A stretch of DNA of 64,000 bases from Vibrio europaeus. Lineage in GTDB: Bacteria; Pseudomonadota; Gammaproteobacteria; Enterobacterales; Vibrionaceae. This document shows positions 60,655 through 64,000 of this stretch, piece after piece. The translations under genes were made by a program, and so were the position numbers. A model generated the notes under the pieces. It worked only from the letters and a program-made list of their open reading frames with translations. It did no database searches and was not told the origin of the DNA. Every line of letters begins with the position of its first letter. Position 1 is the first letter of the stretch. The stretch covers positions 310,001-374,000 of the forward strand of contig NZ_LUAX01000007.1 of NCBI RefSeq assembly GCF_001695575.1, written 5' to 3'.

Positions 60655-63600
60655 TTAAGAAAATTGTGTTTGGGTAAAACGGTACAAGTAGTGTGGACCG
60701 CCCGCTTTAGGACCCGTGCCAGATAAACCTTGCCCACCAAACGGCTGAACGCCAACCACAGCACCAACTTGATCTCGGTTGATGTAACAGTTACCTACGC
60801 GAGCGTGCTTTTCGATCCAGCGATAGGTCGTTTCGTTACGGCTGTGAATGCCCATCGTCAAACCAAATCCAGTGGTGTTGATCTGGTCAACAATCTGGTG
60901 CAACTCACTCGCTTTGAAACGAACGATATGCAAGATAGGTCCAAACTGCTCTTCTTCAAGGCAAGAGATATCACCAATCTCAAAAGCAGTAGGAGCGACA
61001 AAGTCACCGTGTTCATGCTCTTCAGACAGCGCAAGCTGAGCGACTTTCTTTTCACTGCTGCTCATTTGCTCAATGTGCTGAAGCAGTTTCGTTTTAGCCG
61101 TGTTGTCGATAACAGGGCCGACATCAGTAGAATGAAGATAAGGTTTGCCTACACTCAATTCCTGCATCGCACCTTGGATAAGGGCGACAATACGATCGGC
61201 GATATCTTCCTGAACATAGAGAACGCGCAGTGCACTACAGCGCTGACCCGCTGAAGCGAATGCAGAGCGGATAACGTCACGAACCACTTGCTCAGGTAGC
61301 GCAGTACTATCAACGATCATCGCATTTTGACCGCCAGTTTCAGCGATAAACGGTACTGGCGCTGCATCACGCTCGGCCAAGGTTTGGTTGATTCTCTGCG
61401 CGGTTACGGTTGAGCCTGTAAACGCGACACCTGCAATTGCAGAGTGAGAGGTCAACGCTGAGCCAATTTCAGCGCCACGCCCAGGAAGGAGTTGGATTGT
61501 GCCTGCCGGGAAACCTGCATCTAGCATAAGTTCTACAGCGCGAGCTGCGATTAGGCTAGTTTGCTCCGCAGGCTTAGCAACCACTGTGTTCCCAGAAACA
61601 AGCGCTGCGGCAATTTGTCCAAGGAAAATCGCCAACGGGAAGTTCCAAGGGCTAATACAAACAAAGACACCACGTCCTTGACGAGTAACAACGCGACTTT
61701 GACCATCAAAGCCTTTCACTGCGAGTTCGCCAAGTGCATCGACTTGTTTAGCGTAGTAACGACAGAAATCTACCGCTTCACGAACTTCATCAATGCTGTC
61801 ATGAATAGTCTTACCTGCCTCTTGATGACAGATAGCAACCAGTTCTGCTAAGTGCTCTTCAAGTAGATCAGCTAAGGTATCCAGTTTTTCAGCACGTTGA
61901 GATTTCGGACTCGATTGCCATGCACTAAATGCTTGCTCAGCACCGTCAATGGCAGCGGAAACATGATCAAGGGTAGCAAAAGCAACCTGACCAACATTGA
62001 TACGTCTGTCGTAAGGCGCCGTTACTGATTCAGTGTTGATGTTTTCCTTGATCATGCTTTCGGCAAGAAACTCGCCATTAATGATCGGTCCTGCCGTCCA
62101 GTTTTTGTTCAAGAAACTTTCTACTTCGTGCTCAAACGGCTTTGCTTCACTTTCAATATCAACGTTGACGCCAAGCGAGTTTTTACGCTCAGGGAACACG
62201 TCAGTTGGCAGTGGAATACTGGCGTTATTCAGCGTTTCAAATGCGTTAAGCATATCAACAGGATGCTCGGTTAGCGTCTCAACAGGGCAACGTGCATCGA
62301 CCAGTCGATGTACGAAAGAGCTGTTAGCACCGTTTTCTAGTAATCGACGTACCAGGTAAGGAAGCAGGTCTTTATGGCTACCAACTGGCGCATAAATACG
62401 AACTGACTGTTGGTAGGCTTCCATCGCGTGGTTGTATAGAGAATCTCCCATACCGTGCAGACGTTGGAACTCAAAATCTTTGTGCTCTGCCATGACCGCA
62501 ATTGAAGTCACCGTCTGAGCATTGTGGCTAGCAAACTGTGGGAAAATATTACCGCGAACATTGTCACTAAGTAGGAAGCGCGCACAGGCTAGATAGGCTA
62601 CGTCTGTCGCTTCTTTGCGGGTATAAACTGGATAGTTAGTGTAACCCGCTTGTTGTGACCACTTGATTTCACTGTCCCAGTAAGCACCTTTTACAAGGCG
62701 AAGTGGAATCAAGTCACCCTGTTCTTTTGCTAGACCATTGATCCAAACTAGAACAGGCAAAGCACGTTTCGAGTAGGCTTGAATCACCAGGCCAAACTTA
62801 CCCCAGCCTTTGACAAGTTCGCTGCGATACACTTTCTCAAACAGTTTTAGAGAAAGCTCAAGACGGTCTGCTTCTTCTGCATCAATGGTAATCGCAACAT
62901 CAAGCTCAACCGCACGACGAAGTAACTGCTGCAGAGTGTCATAGAGCTCAGTCAGTACGCGCTCTTCATTGGCAACTTCGTAACGTGGATGAAGTGCAGA
63001 TAGCTTGATCGAAACAGATGGCGCAGGGCTAGTATCCAATCCGTAATTATCACGCCCTACGGCTTCAATCGCCATGAGGTAATCTTTAAAGTACTTGTTA
63101 GCGTCAGCGGTTGTTAGTGCCGCTTCACCTAGCATGTCATAAGAATAGGTGAAGCCTTTGTCGCGCATTGGGCGACCATTTTTTTGCGCTTCAGCAATGC
63201 TGCGTCCAAGTACAAATTGGTGCCCCATCACTTTCATCGCCTGGTGCATCGCTTTACGGATCACAGGCTCAGACATTTTGTTCACTAGGCGGTTAACCGC
63301 ACTCGCAGGGCTCTGAGATTCGTTTTCAGAAAGACCAACGACTTTGCCTGTCAACATTAATCCCCATGTCGAGGCATTAACAAACACAGAGTCTGAATTC
63401 TTAAGGTGAGATTTCCAATCCGCAACTGTCAGTTTGTCTCGAATCAGTGCGTCAGCCGTTGCTGAATCTGGGATACGCATCAACGCTTCTGCTAAACACA
63501 TCAGCAAGATACCTTCTTGCGTATCAAGGCTGTATTCAAGCAGTAGCGCATCGATCATCTGAATCGACTTTTTATCCTCTCGTATCGCTTCAATAAGTTG

Positions 63601-63774
63601 GGTCGTCTTAGCCGCAATTTGTTCTTTTTCGCCATCGCTTGGCATTGCTAATGGCAACAATTGATTAAGCCATTGTGATTCATCCACCATGTATAGTGGA
63701 GAGATCAACGACCAAAGCTTGTTAAGCGGTTGCTCAACAAACTCAGCATTTAACACGTCAGTCGCTGTAAACAT
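60655..63774 (-). CDS. putA: Bifunctional proline dehydrogenase / P5C dehydrogenase PutA
   Basis: Oxidises proline to glutamate in two FAD- and NAD-dependent steps. 1039 residues: PRODH barrel at about 120-480 (YDMLGEAALT, SIKLSALHPRYE, RLVKGAYWDSEIK), then the P5CDH domain at about 550-1035 with Glu in AETGGQNAMI and nucleophile C846 in ASAGQRCSALR. Compared with the 1320-residue E. coli protein it lacks the N-terminal ribbon-helix-helix DNA-binding domain and the C-terminal ALDH-like domain. The latter is encoded separately next door. It cannot act as the put repressor, so regulation must come from another protein, likely the AraC-type regulator upstream. Confidence 0.96.
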   Translation of the reverse strand: MFTATDVLNAEFVEQPLNKLWSLISPLYMVDESQWLNQLLPLAMPSDGEKEQIAAKTTQLIEAIREDKKSIQMIDALLLEYSLDTQEGILLMCLAEALMRIPDSATADALIRDKLTVADWKSHLKNSDSVFVNASTWGLMLTGKVVGLSENESQSPASAVNRLVNKMSEPVIRKAMHQAMKVMGHQFVLGRSIAEAQKNGRPMRDKGFTYSYDMLGEAALTTADANKYFKDYLMAIEAVGRDNYGLDTSPAPSVSIKLSALHPRYEVANEERVLTELYDTLQQLLRRAVELDVAITIDAEEADRLELSLKLFEKVYRSELVKGWGKFGLVIQAYSKRALPVLVWINGLAKEQGDLIPLRLVKGAYWDSEIKWSQQAGYTNYPVYTRKEATDVAYLACARFLLSDNVRGNIFPQFASHNAQTVTSIAVMAEHKDFEFQRLHGMGDSLYNHAMEAYQQSVRIYAPVGSHKDLLPYLVRRLLENGANSSFVHRLVDARCPVETLTEHPVDMLNAFETLNNASIPLPTDVFPERKNSLGVNVDIESEAKPFEHEVESFLNKNWTAGPIINGEFLAESMIKENINTESVTAPYDRRINVGQVAFATLDHVSAAIDGAEQAFSAWQSSPKSQRAEKLDTLADLLEEHLAELVAICHQEAGKTIHDSIDEVREAVDFCRYYAKQVDALGELAVKGFDGQSRVVTRQGRGVFVCISPWNFPLAIFLGQIAAALVSGNTVVAKPAEQTSLIAARAVELMLDAGFPAGTIQLLPGRGAEIGSALTSHSAIAGVAFTGSTVTAQRINQTLAERDAAPVPFIAETGGQNAMIVDSTALPEQVVRDVIRSAFASAGQRCSALRVLYVQEDIADRIVALIQGAMQELSVGKPYLHSTDVGPVIDNTAKTKLLQHIEQMSSSEKKVAQLALSEEHEHGDFVAPTAFEIGDISCLEEEQFGPILHIVRFKASELHQIVDQINTTGFGLTMGIHSRNETTYRWIEKHARVGNCYINRDQVGAVVGVQPFGGQGLSGTGPKAGGPHYLYRFTQTQFS

Positions 63775-63861
63775 GCGTTTTCCTCAATCTCACACCTGAA
63801 ATCAGTTCAGGTTTCCTACAATGGCTTGCAGTGTATTTTGAGCCCGAGAAGATTACTTGTC

Positions 63862-63890
63862 AAAAACTCCGAGTTTTTTGCTAAAAACTC
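63862..63890. promoter_or_regulatory. Candidate operator of the put operon (AraC-type direct repeats)
   Basis: AAAAACTC occurs at 63862 and again at 63883, exactly 21 bp apart, both followed by CGA or TGA. The first also forms a palindrome with GAGTTTTT (63862-63878). Two helical turns between direct repeats is the usual layout for AraC-family dimers. It lies 88-116 bp upstream of putA, between putA and the AraC-type gene. Confidence 0.5.
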
Positions 63891-63961
63891 TGATTATTAA
63901 CAAAACAAATACAGAGTCACATGCAAATAAGCAAAATAATATATGGTTAAAGTTATCTTCT

Positions 63962-64000
63962 TTAACCAAATTGTTTCTTGTACAGAGACGGCGACATGCC
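63962..64000 (-). CDS. C-terminal end of an AraC-family regulator (PutR-like), cut by window edge
   Basis: On the minus strand the last bases read GMSPSLYKKQFG then TAA at 63964-63962, which is the conserved final segment of AraC-type DNA-binding domains (G-hydrophobic-SP-x-x-[YF]-[RK]-x-x-F). Only 12 codons are inside the window. Its position directly upstream of putA in the same orientation fits PutR, the AraC-type activator of putAP known in Vibrio. The assignment is short-sequence evidence plus context. Confidence 0.6.
   Translation of the reverse strand, partial: GMSPSLYKKQFG

Noticed and set aside
1..64000. CRISPR arrays, tRNA or rRNA genes, prophage or integron features
   Set aside because: No regularly spaced repeats, cloverleaf-like sequences, rRNA segments, integrase genes or attC-like sites were recognised on either strand.

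Overview
The window is about 64 kb of chromosome from a marine gammaproteobacterium, almost certainly a Vibrio. The evidence is protein similarity (CodBA, MalEFGK, MelRAB, RNase II, Lpp and PutAP of the Vibrio/enterobacterial type), a moderate GC content, Vibrio-style intergenic hairpins, a CsrB RNA, and a put operon whose PutA lacks the enterobacterial DNA-binding domain. I see no rRNA, tRNA, CRISPR array, prophage or intact insertion sequence. Gene density is high and most transcription units end in a clear intrinsic terminator.

Layout. 1-3855: cytosine uptake and deamination (codB, cut by the window edge, and codA), a csrB-type regulatory RNA on the minus strand with a probable VarA/UvrY activation site, and a dCMP deaminase. 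3852-8126: a hybrid sensor kinase divergent from a small periplasmic binding-protein-like gene and an outer-membrane barrel. 8456-12576: a long-form GAPDH, a small membrane protein, a frameshifted lipoprotein hydrolase, an acyl-CoA thioesterase and a small hypothetical. 12915-18431: maltodextrin uptake (malEFG on minus, malK on plus) around a shared regulatory region with MalT-box candidates. 18474-24948: melibiose utilisation (melR, melA, melB) followed by an unusual secreted enzyme. 24999-29255: slipin/NfeD pair, a PstS-like protein, a small DUF3024-like protein and an OM barrel. 29474-35915: RNase II divergent from DeaD (with a previously unlisted 34-codon leader ORF), a frameshifted GNAT gene and a second DEAD-box helicase. 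36272-40631: lpp facing an L,D-transpeptidase, then a probable light/near-UV operon (RudS-like tRNA desulfidase, MerR regulator, DNA photolyase) preceded by two matching palindromic operators. 40983-46407: deoD, a transposase-like protein with duplicated zinc ribbons, and a tandem pair of TPR proteins of which only the second keeps an active-type GGDEF domain. 46607-51451: YiaW/YiaV-like membrane pair and an ECF transporter of unknown substrate with a possible MetJ box at its promoter. 51490-58196: GlpM, transporters, acetyltransferase, chemoreceptor, thioesterase, DUF445, Lrp-type regulator and small hypotheticals. 58375-64000: proline utilisation (putP, a stand-alone PutA C-terminal-domain-like protein, putA, and the last 12 codons of an AraC-type regulator).

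How it fits together. The window is rich in carbon and nitrogen scavenging (cytosine, maltodextrins, melibiose, proline, nucleosides) together with global regulators of carbon use and lifestyle (CsrB, c-di-GMP, candidate CRP sites). The most interesting items for follow-up are the secreted six-hairpin-like enzyme behind melAB, the light/near-UV operon with its operator pair, the TPR/GGDEF tandem, the transposase-like double-zinc-ribbon protein, the deaD leader ORF, the split PutA and the ECF transporter. Two genes (the hydrolase at 10374-11557 and the GNAT at 33956-34388) carry single-base frameshifts that could be real decay or sequence error.
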